Source of the DNA: Alphaproteobacteria bacterium
GTDB taxonomy: Bacteria > Pseudomonadota > Alphaproteobacteria > Paracaedibacterales > CAIOTO01
Assembly: GCA_030727085.1 (NCBI GenBank)
Contig: JANRCF010000041.1
Coordinates: 1-13,995, forward strand
Direction: 5' to 3'
Length of the DNA stretch: 13,995 nucleotides
Each line of letters starts with the position of its first letter. Position 1 is the first letter of the stretch. The notes beneath the pieces are model-generated. The model made no database searches. It was given only the letters and a program-made list of their open reading frames with translations, and was not told the DNA's origin. The position numbers and the translations under genes are program-made. Positions 7,623 through 13,995 of the stretch are shown here, in pieces.

Positions 7623-8515
7623 AATGCCTCCCGAAGAAGGTGTGCTGCACGAAGTTTTGCTGAGCGACAGCGTGGATTATCGTCTATTTCATTTTGGGAT
7701 GGGGCAATGGGTTTTCGGGTTATTGATTCAAAAAAAACATTTTGCGTATGTAGCCATGGTGACTCGTTTTTTAAAAATTGTTTGCACAAACGATCTTCAA
7801 GCGAATGAAACGTCACGGTCACAAGTTTCCCACTGTTTTTAAGTAATTTAACAGAAGCTTTTAATGCAGCCTCTATCTCTATTAACTCATTATTAACGAA
7901 AATACGCAAGGCCTGAAATGATCGTGTTGCAGGGTCAATGCCATCTTTTCGATAAACAATTTTGCGAATGCAGTCAGCAAGCTGAATGGTGTGTGTAAAA
8001 AGTCTCTCTTTACGGATTAGTGCAATTGAACGAGCGATTTGTCGTGACTTTTTTTCGTCTCCATATACGTAAAAAATATCTGCTAAATCTTCTTCTGAAA
8101 AGGTGTTTACAACATCAGCTGCGGATAAGCCAGTGTCCGGATTCATACGCATATCCAAAGGGCCATCGTGGCGAAATGAAAAGCCACGCTCGGGCGTGTC
8201 AAATTGATAAGAAGATACGCCGAAATCAAACACTATGCCATCAAAGGTGTTTTCTTTAAAAAGCGTAGGCATGTCAGAAAAGCAGCCTTCATGGAAAAAA
8301 AAGCGATCAGGAAATTCCCGGGTAAATGCTTGACTGCGTTCTTTTGCTTCGGGATCTCGATCGAGCGCGTGCACAATGCAGGAGGCTGATTCAAGTATAG
8401 AACGTGTATAGCCGCCTCCACCAAAGGTTCCGTCTAGATATATCCCGTCTTTTTGCGGGTTTAGTGTACCATGCATTTGTTGCAATAAAACGGGTACGTG
8501 GCCAGAAATTTGCAT
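7616..8515 (-). CDS. rsmH: 16S rRNA (cytosine-1402-N4)-methyltransferase RsmH
   Basis: RsmH (MraW) methylates N4 of C1402 in the ribosomal P site using S-adenosylmethionine. From the chosen start the product has 299 residues: GHVPVLL (5-11), the SAM-binding loop DGTFGGGGYTR (28-38), acidic Asp at 52 (LDRDP), DFGVSSYQFD (97-106), GFSFRHDGPLDMRM (111-124) and, near the end, VTFHSLEDRL. An upstream in-frame ATG at 8557 would add 14 hydrophobic residues, but it touches the -10 box of the best promoter and would lie outside the transcript, so the ATG at 8515 is preferred. This also puts GHVPVLL near the N-terminus, as is usual. No clear ribosome site precedes it. It heads the unit; mraZ is absent upstream. 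Confidence 0.94.
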   Translation of the reverse strand: MQISGHVPVLLQQMHGTLNPQKDGIYLDGTFGGGGYTRSILESASCIVHALDRDPEAKERSQAFTREFPDRFFFHEGCFSDMPTLFKENTFDGIVFDFGVSSYQFDTPERGFSFRHDGPLDMRMNPDTGLSAADVVNTFSEEDLADIFYVYGDEKKSRQIARSIALIRKERLFTHTIQLADCIRKIVYRKDGIDPATRSFQALRIFVNNELIEIEAALKASVKLLKNSGKLVTVTFHSLEDRLCKQFLKNESPWLHTQNVFFESITRKPIAPSQNEIDDNPRCRSAKLRAAHLLREALC

Positions 8516-8557
8516 AAAACTATAAAAATAAAATAAGAGAATTAAATTAAATTCCAT

Positions 8558-8586
8558 TTTATATCATGAAAATTAAGTAATCACAA
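8558..8586 (-). promoter_or_regulatory. Promoter of the rsmH-ftsL-ftsI-ubiB-glmU unit
   Basis: On the minus strand, TTGTGA (8581-8586), a 17-base spacer and TATAAA (8558-8563) give a good sigma70-like promoter. The predicted start is near 8550, leaving a leader of about 35 AT-rich bases before the ATG at 8515. Confidence 0.6.
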
Positions 8587-8831
8587 GAGAAGAGTTGCCC
8601 ATTTAAACAATTTAAAAAGCTTTTTTTCTTAAAATAGTTAAGAATTTTCTTGTAAAATGCTAATAATTTAATGATTGCGGTTGGACGGCACATCTATTAC
8701 GCAAATAGTCAGGGGTAGTTACAGCTTCGCAAAACCTTACAGATTGAGCGTTTTCTTTAAAATAACTTGCACAAAATGACTTAAGGCGTTAAAAATGGAC
8801 ACAAGTATTTGAAAAAAAGGACGACAGTTTA
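8587..8831. other. Divergent control region between rsmH and the flavin oxidoreductase
   Basis: This gene-free stretch lies between two genes transcribed away from each other. It holds a 12-bp perfect palindrome AAAAAGCTTTTT (8614-8625) directly followed by an inverted repeat TTCTTAA-N5-TTAAGAA (8626-8644). No strong promoter toward the plus-strand gene stands out. AAGG (8783-8786) sits 8 bases before an ATG at 8795, and AAGGA (8817-8821) sits 10 bases before the GTG at 8832. The rest shows nothing recognisable. Confidence 0.4.
8626..8644. promoter_or_regulatory. Inverted repeat TTCTTAA-N5-TTAAGAA, possible operator
   Basis: Two perfect 7-base arms (8626-8632 and 8638-8644) flank AATAG. The 19-bp dyad has operator-like size and sits in a divergent spacer about 40 bases behind the rsmH -35 box. 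As RNA the stem has only one G-C pair, so a DNA-binding site is likelier than a terminator. AT-rich DNA produces such dyads by chance, so this is tentative. Confidence 0.3.
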
Positions 8832-10232
8832 GTGATTTCCCTAAAGCCTATTTTGATTTCAGGACGTGAAGTCTTGCCCCTTATTGAAGGTGGTAAAGGT
8901 ATTTCTGTTTCTAATGGACAAAGCTCTGGTGCATGGGCTGCAGCCGGAGGTGTCGGGACTTTTTCAGCTGTTAACGCCGATTCATACGATGAGAATGGCA
9001 ATGTTATACCGATTGTATATCAAGGTAAAACGCGTCGTGAGCGTCACGAAGAGCTCATTCAAAATGCTATTAAAGGTGGAATTACACAAGCACGCCGAGC
9101 GTACGAAACGTCTAACGGTAATGGTCGTGTGCATATGAACGTTTTGTGGGAAATGGGGGCGGTTGAACCTATTTTGCATGGTGTGTTGTCGCAAACAAAA
9201 GGAATTGTACACGGAGTGACCTGTGGTGCTGGCATGCCATTTAAGCTTGCAGAAATTTGCGTGTCTTATGGTGTGTATTATTACCCGATCGTATCATCTG
9301 GCCGTGCATTTAACATTTTGTGGAAACGTGCGTATAGTCATTTTGCTGATTTTCTAGGCGGCGTAGTCTATGAAGATCCATGGCTTGCTGGTGGCCATAA
9401 TGGTCTTTCTAATAGTGAAGATCCGTTGAAGCCAGAGGCGCCTTTCGAGCGGGTGCGCAACTTACGTAAAGTTATGCGCGAATGCGGTCTTAGCGATGCC
9501 ATTCCAATTGTTATGGCTGGCGGCGTGTGGTGGCTGAATGAATGGGCAGATTGGTTGAATAATCCAGATTTGGGTTCTATTTCATTTCAATATGGTACTA
9601 GGCCATTGCTGACACAAGAAAGTCCTATTTCAGATGCGTGGAAGCGCAAGCTTGTAACGTTGAAAGAAGGCGATATTTTCTTGAATCGTTTCAGTCCCAC
9701 TGGATTTTATTCATCAGCGGTAAATAATGAATTTATGCGTGAATTAGACGGCAGGTCAAAACGACAAGTTGCCTATAGTGTTAAACCTATGGGGGATCAT
9801 GTAGCGCCTTTTGCTGTCGGAGCCCGTGGCCGTTTAGTGTATTTAACACCCCATGATAAAGAAATGGCTGAATTTTGGGTAAGCAGTGGATTCATCGAAG
9901 CGATGCGTACACCTGATACAACATTGATTTTTGTAACAGCTGAATCTGAAAATGAAATTCTAAAAGACCAAATTGACTGCATGGGTTGCTTGTCTGCATG
10001 CAAGTTTAGTAACTGGGCACAAAACGAAGAAGGAACGACTGGTAAAAAAGCGGATCCGCGATCATTTTGTATTCAAAAAACACTTCAGGCAATTAGCCAT
10101 AGTGATCAAGTGGAAAACCAACTTATGTTTTGTGGACATCAAGGATATCGTTTTGGGCAAGATCCATTCTATGCAAATGGTTTTGTGCCAACCGTTAAAC
10201 AATTGCTTGAGCAAATACAAACTGGGTATTAG
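8832..10232 (+). CDS. Nitronate monooxygenase-like FMN oxidoreductase with Cys-rich C-terminal extension
   Basis: The first 265 residues follow the plan of the nitronate monooxygenase / 2-nitropropane dioxygenase TIM-barrel family, which binds FMN. VSNGQ..AWAAAGGVGTFSA (26-46) is the N-terminal flavin loop, GGHNG (187-191) holds the usual active-site His (His189), IPIVMAGGVW (224-233) is a phosphate-binding loop, and QYGTRPLLTQES (253-264) ends the core. About 200 further residues follow, with Cys383, Cys386 and Cys390 in CMGCLSAC and Cys413 in DPRSFCIQK. This spacing could bind an iron-sulfur cluster. At 466 residues it is longer than the usual 310-350. I recall similar long proteins in alphaproteobacteria, but their substrate is not known to me. 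The GTG start has AAGGA 10 bases upstream. An ATG at 8795 with a better-spaced site would join this frame if one T were removed at 8808-8810. Confidence 0.85.
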   Translation: MISLKPILISGREVLPLIEGGKGISVSNGQSSGAWAAAGGVGTFSAVNADSYDENGNVIPIVYQGKTRRERHEELIQNAIKGGITQARRAYETSNGNGRVHMNVLWEMGAVEPILHGVLSQTKGIVHGVTCGAGMPFKLAEICVSYGVYYYPIVSSGRAFNILWKRAYSHFADFLGGVVYEDPWLAGGHNGLSNSEDPLKPEAPFERVRNLRKVMRECGLSDAIPIVMAGGVWWLNEWADWLNNPDLGSISFQYGTRPLLTQESPISDAWKRKLVTLKEGDIFLNRFSPTGFYSSAVNNEFMRELDGRSKRQVAYSVKPMGDHVAPFAVGARGRLVYLTPHDKEMAEFWVSSGFIEAMRTPDTTLIFVTAESENEILKDQIDCMGCLSACKFSNWAQNEEGTTGKKADPRSFCIQKTLQAISHSDQVENQLMFCGHQGYRFGQDPFYANGFVPTVKQLLEQIQTGY

Positions 10233-10259
10233 GTGGGGTTAATCATACTTACTTAGTTT

Positions 10260-10280
10260 TCCTCCGACGTGATCGGAGGA
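10260..10280. terminator. Hairpin 1 between convergent genes
   Basis: TCCTCCGA (10260-10267) and TCGGAGGA (10273-10280) form a perfect 8-bp stem with loop CGTGA, 28 bases after the stop of the oxidoreductase. The plus strand continues TCCTTGTGTT, only partly T-rich, so it may slow or end plus-strand transcription, but it is not a textbook terminator. The loop region GACGTGATC is one base from the GACTTGATC seen in many alphaproteobacterial palindromes. Confidence 0.5.
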
Positions 10281-10301
10281 TCCTTGTGTTGCAATAATAG
10301 A

Positions 10302-10322
10302 CCCTCTGGTCAAGCCAGAGGG
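10302..10322. terminator. Hairpin 2 between convergent genes
   Basis: CCCTCTGG (10302-10309) and CCAGAGGG (10315-10322) form a perfect 8-bp stem with loop TCAAG, 25 bases past the rocD stop. On the minus strand it is followed by TCTATTATTG, a weak T tract, so it could end the arginase-aminotransferase transcript. The core GGTCAAGCC is the inverse of the GGCTTGACC core downstream of uup. Confidence 0.5.
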
Positions 10323-10346
10323 AAACTGTGAAGAAAAAACTACAAG

Positions 10347-11546
10347 TTATTCGCCTAGCACTTTCTTAATCCGCTCTAGTGCCCAGTCAATTTGATCTTT
10401 TGTTATTACGAGTGGCGGCGCAAAACGAATGGTTATCTTGTGTGTGTCCCGTGCGATCACTCCTTTATTGAGCAGTTTCATACAAAGTGCTCGAGCGGTG
10501 CTTTTGGTAGGATCAATATCCACACCAATCCATAAACCTTGACCGCGAATAGCGGTAACATAAGGCGATTTAATTTTTTGTAAACCTGCCATGAAATACG
10601 CGCCTAATTCAGCGCTTTTGTCGATTAGCTTTTCATCAATCAGTGTATCGAGTGCTTCTTTGCCAACAGCCGCTGCAAGTGGATTGCCACCAAAAGTTGA
10701 TCCATGGCTGCCAGGGTTAAACACAGCCATAACGTCGCGGCGTCCTGCAATCGCTGATACGGGTAAAAATCCACCACCCAAAGCTTTCCCTAAAATGACA
10801 ATATCTGGTTTAACATCTTCATGATCAGACGCTAGCATGCGACCTGTGCGGCCAAGGCCTGACTGAATTTCATCAACAATAAGCAATATATCACTTGCTC
10901 TGCATACTGTTTCAACATCCTTTAACCAGCCTTTTGGTGGCATTAAAACGCCAGCTTCACCTTGGATAGGTTCTGTTAGAACAGCACATGTGTTCGGTGT
11001 AATAGCTGTCTTTAAGGCGTTAATATCTCCATAAGGAATAATCTTAAATCCTGGCAAAAATGGCCCAAAATCTTTCTTATATGATTCTTCGCTTGAAAAA
11101 CTAATAATTCCCATAGTACGCCCATGAAAATTGCCTTCCATCACGATAATTTCTGCTTGATTTGATGGAATGTCTTTTGTTTGGTATCCCCACCGGCGCG
11201 CTGCTTTGATAGCCGTTTCAACGGCTTCTGCACCTGAGTTCATCATAAGTGCTTGATCTTGCCCAGTAAGCTGGCAGAGCGTTTCAAGAAAATCTGCCAT
11301 TTTATCGTGGTACATCGCACGTGAACAAACTGATACACGTGATGCTTGTTCTGTTAAGGCTTTAAATAACCGTGGGTGTCCATATCCGTGACTAATCGCT
11401 GAATAGGCAGAGAGCATATCCATATAACGATTTCCCTCAACATCCCACAGCCAAACACCTTCTCCACGATTAATGACGACAGGAATTGGGTCATAGTTTC
11501 GTGCGTTAACAGATTTTTCACGTTCGATAAATGTTGTGTTTAGCAT
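10347..11546 (-). CDS. rocD: Ornithine aminotransferase
   Basis: This PLP enzyme moves the delta-amino group of ornithine to 2-oxoglutarate, giving glutamate-5-semialdehyde (pyrroline-5-carboxylate) and glutamate. From the chosen start (399 residues) it shows YMDMLSAYSA (41-50), NSGAEAVETA (103-112), GNFHGRTM (138-145), Asp225 in VDEIQSGLGRTG that holds the PLP ring, Lys254 in ILGKALGGG that forms the Schiff base, and NPGSHGSTFGGNPLA. These match RocD rather than acetylornithine or GABA aminotransferases. An ATG at 11570 would add 8 residues and overlap the arginase gene by 20 bases. The ATG at 11546 is preferred because it lies 4 bases after the arginase stop and has AAAGGA about 10 bases upstream. 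It pairs with arginase for arginine breakdown. Confidence 0.94.
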   Translation of the reverse strand: MLNTTFIEREKSVNARNYDPIPVVINRGEGVWLWDVEGNRYMDMLSAYSAISHGYGHPRLFKALTEQASRVSVCSRAMYHDKMADFLETLCQLTGQDQALMMNSGAEAVETAIKAARRWGYQTKDIPSNQAEIIVMEGNFHGRTMGIISFSSEESYKKDFGPFLPGFKIIPYGDINALKTAITPNTCAVLTEPIQGEAGVLMPPKGWLKDVETVCRASDILLIVDEIQSGLGRTGRMLASDHEDVKPDIVILGKALGGGFLPVSAIAGRRDVMAVFNPGSHGSTFGGNPLAAAVGKEALDTLIDEKLIDKSAELGAYFMAGLQKIKSPYVTAIRGQGLWIGVDIDPTKSTARALCMKLLNKGVIARDTHKITIRFAPPLVITKDQIDWALERIKKVLGE

Positions 11547-11550
11547 AAAA

Positions 11551-12465
11551 TTAGTTTCCTTTAGTGTCATCGTGATTAGTGCTCATAGCGGCTTCAATAA
11601 AAAGAGTAATCCAGTTAAGCGTTTGATTTCGGATGTCCTTATCTGGGTTGAATTCCATTATTTCAAGTGCAAGGCAGCGTTCATCGTGGGCAATCTTTGA
11701 TAGAAACGATAGCATATCAGTTGGATTAAGGCCACCTGGCTCTGTCGTGCCAGTTCCAGGTGCAAATGTTGGGTCAAATGCATCAACATCAATGCTAATG
11801 CCGTAGTGATTTGTTTTAAGGTTTTTCATGACACTTTGTATGCATTCTTTAAGGCCAATCTTTGCACACGTTTCCGCATAATCGATATGTACGTTATGTG
11901 TGCTGAGAAAATTTTTCTCTCCATCATCATAGCTGCGAATGCCAAATTGGTAGATGTTCTCTGCTTTTAAAATGGGACAACCGTATTCATTTATTTTTGT
12001 CCATTCTTCATAGCCTTGGCCAAGCAAGGCGGCGAGAGGCATTCCATGGGGGGACATGCTTTCGCTTGTGTGGATTGTATTGGCATCCATATGCGCATCG
12101 AACCAGAGTAAAGAAAAATTATTATGTTTTATAGAATCGTACACACCTGCCCACGTTCCCATTGCAAGTGAATGATCACCGCCAATGACGATGGGGAAAT
12201 AGCCGTTATGAAGGGCTTCCTGCACGCGTGCGGAAAGTATACTAATAGCACGGGTTATGTGTTTGCAGCGCACATCATGATCAGCGAGTGGCTTTGTAGC
12301 TGTTTCAGGAAGAGGTGAATTTTTGTGAAAATAATCAAGAGAAGCTTTTATATCAGGGTATTTTTGTTGTATATGGTTGATGATCACTTCAGCTCCACGT
12401 GCAGTGCGTTGGTCAGGCGCGCCCCAGCCACTGCCGACACCGATGAGTGCTATTTGTCTTTTCAT
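11551..12465 (-). CDS. rocF: Arginase
   Basis: It hydrolyses arginine to ornithine and urea at a two-manganese centre. The 304-residue product carries every ureohydrolase signature: GGDHS with His98 (95-99), DAHMDAN with Asp123, His125, Asp127 and Asn129, HGMP (140-143), and SIDVDAFDP (224-232) with metal ligands Asp226 and Asp228, then PGTGTTEPGG (236-245) and Glu271. The DAHMDAN and HGMP motifs fit arginase better than agmatinase. AAAGGG lies 6 bases before the ATG. The next gene, ornithine aminotransferase, begins 4 bases after its stop, so the two form an arginine-to-glutamate-semialdehyde pathway. No urease gene is in view, so urea probably leaves the cell or is handled elsewhere. Confidence 0.94.
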   Translation of the reverse strand: MKRQIALIGVGSGWGAPDQRTARGAEVIINHIQQKYPDIKASLDYFHKNSPLPETATKPLADHDVRCKHITRAISILSARVQEALHNGYFPIVIGGDHSLAMGTWAGVYDSIKHNNFSLLWFDAHMDANTIHTSESMSPHGMPLAALLGQGYEEWTKINEYGCPILKAENIYQFGIRSYDDGEKNFLSTHNVHIDYAETCAKIGLKECIQSVMKNLKTNHYGISIDVDAFDPTFAPGTGTTEPGGLNPTDMLSFLSKIAHDERCLALEIMEFNPDKDIRNQTLNWITLFIEAAMSTNHDDTKGN

Positions 12466-12476
12466 TCACAGCCCTT

Positions 12477-12509
12477 TTTATGATACACATTAGAAAAGGT
12501 TATCATAAA
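12477..12509. promoter_or_regulatory. 9-bp dyad in the divergent arginase-hemE promoter region
   Basis: TTTATGATA (12477-12485) and TATCATAAA (12501-12509) are perfect inverted repeats separated by 15 bases. The symmetry also creates TTATGA-N17-TATCAT on both strands, resembling -35 and -10 boxes (TATCAT is 5/6). Toward hemE this would start RNA near 12513, just before its ribosome site; toward arginase it would start inside the ribosome site, which is less credible. The dyad may be an operator, a promoter for hemE, or both. Confidence 0.4.
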
Positions 12510-12523
12510 TTTTAAAATATACC

Positions 12524-12528
12524 GAGGA
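12524..12528 (+). promoter_or_regulatory. Ribosome binding site of hemE
   Basis: GAGGA lies 7 bases before the ATG at 12536. It is one of the best-placed sites in the window and fixes the hemE start. Confidence 0.7.
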
Positions 12529-12535
12529 AAACTGT

Positions 12536-13543
12536 ATGCGCCTTCTTGATGTTCTTACTCATAAAAAATGCTTAACACCACCACCCATATGGATGATGCG
12601 CCAAGCCGGGCGTTATTTGCCTGAATATAAACAAGTTCGTAAAAATTACGATGATTTCATGCAGTTTTGCTTTTCTCAGGATGATGTAGTTAAAGTGACA
12701 CTTCAGCCACTACAGAGGTTTCAGTTAGATGCTGCGATTATTTTTAGCGATATTTTGGTCATTCCTCATGTTTTAGGGCAACGTGTGTGGTTTGAGCCTG
12801 ATCATGGACCTAAGCTGGAGAAAGTTGATTTTCGTAAGCTTCTATTGAATGCTGGGCAGGTCTCACTTGAGCAAGTGCTTGCGCCCGTTGCTGATTCGAT
12901 TGCTAAAACACGCGCGCAGCTAGATCACACAAAAGCCTTGATTGGGTTTTCTGGTGCGCCGTGGACTCTATTGACGTATATGATCAGTAATGGAAAAACA
13001 GCTGATTTTAATACTGTATTAGATTTTGCAGCCTCTAATCGGGAGTTGTTTGCGCAATTACAGAGCATGCTTGAAGAAAAAGTAGCAGAGCTTTTATGCC
13101 TTCATATTTCAGCAGGTGCAAATGTAGTTCAAATCTTTGAATCGTGGGCGGTGGCTGTGCCGCCACCATTGCGTGAGTTGTATTTATATACACCCTTGCG
13201 ACGAATTGTAGGGAAGGTGAGGACCCGTTATCCTGGCATCCCTATCATTTATTACGCACGTGGTGTGAGCGGTGATTATGTGGGTTTACAAGATTTAGAT
13301 GTCGCCTTTGGGGTAGATGAAACAGTGGATATTATTGATATTAGGGCGCAATTGTCGAGCTCTGTTTTGCAAGGTAATTTGTCGCCGAATAAATTACTGA
13401 ATGGGGATTTTGAAGAAGATCTTGGACGAATTTTATCTGGCATGCATGGCACGCCGCATATCTTTAATTTAGGGCATGGCATTAATAAGGATACACCAAT
13501 TAGTCATGTTGAACGCATGATTGATGTTGTTCAAAATTTGTAA
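12536..13543 (+). CDS. hemE: Uroporphyrinogen decarboxylase
   Basis: It removes four carboxyl groups from uroporphyrinogen III to give coproporphyrinogen III in haem synthesis, in the cytoplasm and without a cofactor. The 335-residue product has the N-terminal signature PPIWMMRQAGRYLPEY (16-31) with the substrate-binding Arg22 and Arg26, Asp72 in FSDIL, the second signature GFSGAPWTLLTYM (137-149), FESWA near residue 203, and His314 in FNLGHGI near the C-terminus. It is slightly shorter than E. coli HemE (354). It is read away from arginase and toward uvrC; its stop lies only 9 bases from the uvrC stop, and no hairpin terminator is visible between them. No other haem gene is in the window. 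Confidence 0.96.
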   Translation: MRLLDVLTHKKCLTPPPIWMMRQAGRYLPEYKQVRKNYDDFMQFCFSQDDVVKVTLQPLQRFQLDAAIIFSDILVIPHVLGQRVWFEPDHGPKLEKVDFRKLLLNAGQVSLEQVLAPVADSIAKTRAQLDHTKALIGFSGAPWTLLTYMISNGKTADFNTVLDFAASNRELFAQLQSMLEEKVAELLCLHISAGANVVQIFESWAVAVPPPLRELYLYTPLRRIVGKVRTRYPGIPIIYYARGVSGDYVGLQDLDVAFGVDETVDIIDIRAQLSSSVLQGNLSPNKLLNGDFEEDLGRILSGMHGTPHIFNLGHGINKDTPISHVERMIDVVQNL

Positions 13544-13552
13544 GCATCGTCT

Positions 13553-13995
13553 CTATCGTTCATGAAAATAATCATATATTTTCTGTGCAACGGATCGGTT
13601 GATCCCTTCAACACGTTCTAAATCAGTGATTCCTGCTTTTGATACGCTTTGCGCTGAACCAAAGTGCAGTAACAGTTTCTTCTTGCGCGCTCCGCCAATG
13701 CCAGGGATATCATCCAGTACTGATTTTGTGATGGCTTTTGCACGCTTTTGGCGGTGTGTACCTATGGCAAAACGGTGCGCCTCATCACGTAGTCGTTGCA
13801 GGAAATGTAAAAACGGATCGTCGATAGGTAGTTGAAAGGTTTCCTTGTCTGTCATAAAAAATCGCTCGCGCCCAGCATTCCGATCAGCGCCTTTTGCAAT
13901 GCCGACAACGGGTACATCAATGGCAAGTTCGGTTAAAATTGACTGAACGGCGGACAGCTGTCCTTGCCCGCCATCAATCAATAACAAATCAGGTT
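13553..13995 (-). CDS. uvrC: UvrABC excinuclease subunit C, C-terminal part (cut by window edge)
   Basis: UvrC makes both incisions in nucleotide excision repair. Only the C-terminal part is present. The frame stays open to the right edge, where it reads PDLLLIDGGQGQLSAV, so the true start lies outside the window. The visible part holds the second half of the RNase H-like endonuclease domain, which makes the 5' cut: the catalytic Asp in IDGGQGQ, GIAKG, then LRDEAHRFAI with conserved Asp and His. A double helix-hairpin-helix follows: DDIPGIGGARKKKLLLHFGS and then LERVEGINRSVAQKIYDYF. It ends at a TAG. The gene is convergent with hemE, with 9 bases between stops. Confidence 0.96.
   Translation of the reverse strand, partial: PDLLLIDGGQGQLSAVQSILTELAIDVPVVGIAKGADRNAGRERFFMTDKETFQLPIDDPFLHFLQRLRDEAHRFAIGTHRQKRAKAITKSVLDDIPGIGGARKKKLLLHFGSAQSVSKAGITDLERVEGINRSVAQKIYDYFHER

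Noticed and set aside
8516..8557. 14-residue N-terminal extension of RsmH from the ATG at 8557
   Set aside because: The start touches the -10 box of the best promoter, has no ribosome site, and precedes the usual GHVPVLL start region with unrelated hydrophobic residues.
8767..8795. TTGCAC-N17-TAAAAA as promoter of the flavin oxidoreductase
   Set aside because: Only 3/6 and 4/6 matches, and it overlaps the alternative ATG at 8795; not strong enough to list.
8832..9138. Overlapping open frames on both strands inside the flavin oxidoreductase and other large genes
   Set aside because: They lie wholly within well-supported genes, lack ribosome sites and have no recognisable domains.
10268..10314. 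Loop-loop pairing between the two intergenic hairpins
   Set aside because: Loops CGTGA and TCAAG could form four of five pairs, but such short matches arise easily by chance.
1..13995. tRNA, rRNA, CRISPR array, transposase, toxin-antitoxin pair or defence system
   Set aside because: I looked for TpsiC-like arms, regular spaced repeats, transposase or nuclease motifs and small paired genes and saw none.

Overview
The window looks like chromosomal housekeeping DNA from an AT-rich alphaproteobacterium. Three things suggest this: a ubiquinone-type ABC1 kinase with a KxAQ instead of KxGQ motif, a large flavin oxidoreductase of a type I associate with alphaproteobacteria, and GGCTTGACC-core and CGTCATT..CGAG-type dispersed palindromes. 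Low GC and decayed repeats would fit a host-associated lineage such as Holosporales or Rickettsiales. That placement is inference, because no rRNA or tRNA is present to settle it.

Layout. Left edge (1-675): a small membrane-anchored protein that resembles only the sensor part of a signalling protein, then an AT-rich spacer with two inverted repeats. 676-2463: uup, an ABC-F ATPase, with its own probable promoter. 2464-2721: a spacer holding a decayed dispersed palindrome. 2722-8515: one long minus-strand unit, rsmH-ftsL-ftsI-ubiB-glmU. Three of its four junctions overlap by a few bases; ftsI and ubiB are 70 bases apart. A good sigma70-like promoter lies in front of it. This is the head of a division/cell-wall (dcw) cluster without mraZ before it and without murE/murF after it. 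8516-8831: the divergent control region. 8832-10232: a plus-strand FMN-dependent nitronate monooxygenase-like protein with a cysteine-bearing C-terminal extension. 10233-10346: two perfect hairpins between convergent genes. 10347-12465: ornithine aminotransferase and arginase as a tight minus-strand pair. 12466-12535: a short divergent promoter region with a 9-bp dyad. 12536-13543: hemE. 13553-13995: the C-terminal part of uvrC, cut by the window edge.

How the genes fit together. RsmH, FtsL, FtsI and GlmU serve ribosome maturation, septum assembly, septal transpeptidation and UDP-GlcNAc supply. UbiB supports ubiquinone production and HemE supports haem synthesis, so the cell appears to respire. 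Arginase and ornithine aminotransferase turn arginine into urea plus glutamate semialdehyde, which feeds glutamate or proline. I found no complete novel defence, mobile or CRISPR system. The points most worth a second look are the possible frameshift at the start of the flavin oxidoreductase, its Cys-rich extension, the dyad between arginase and hemE, and the shared hairpin family in the spacers.
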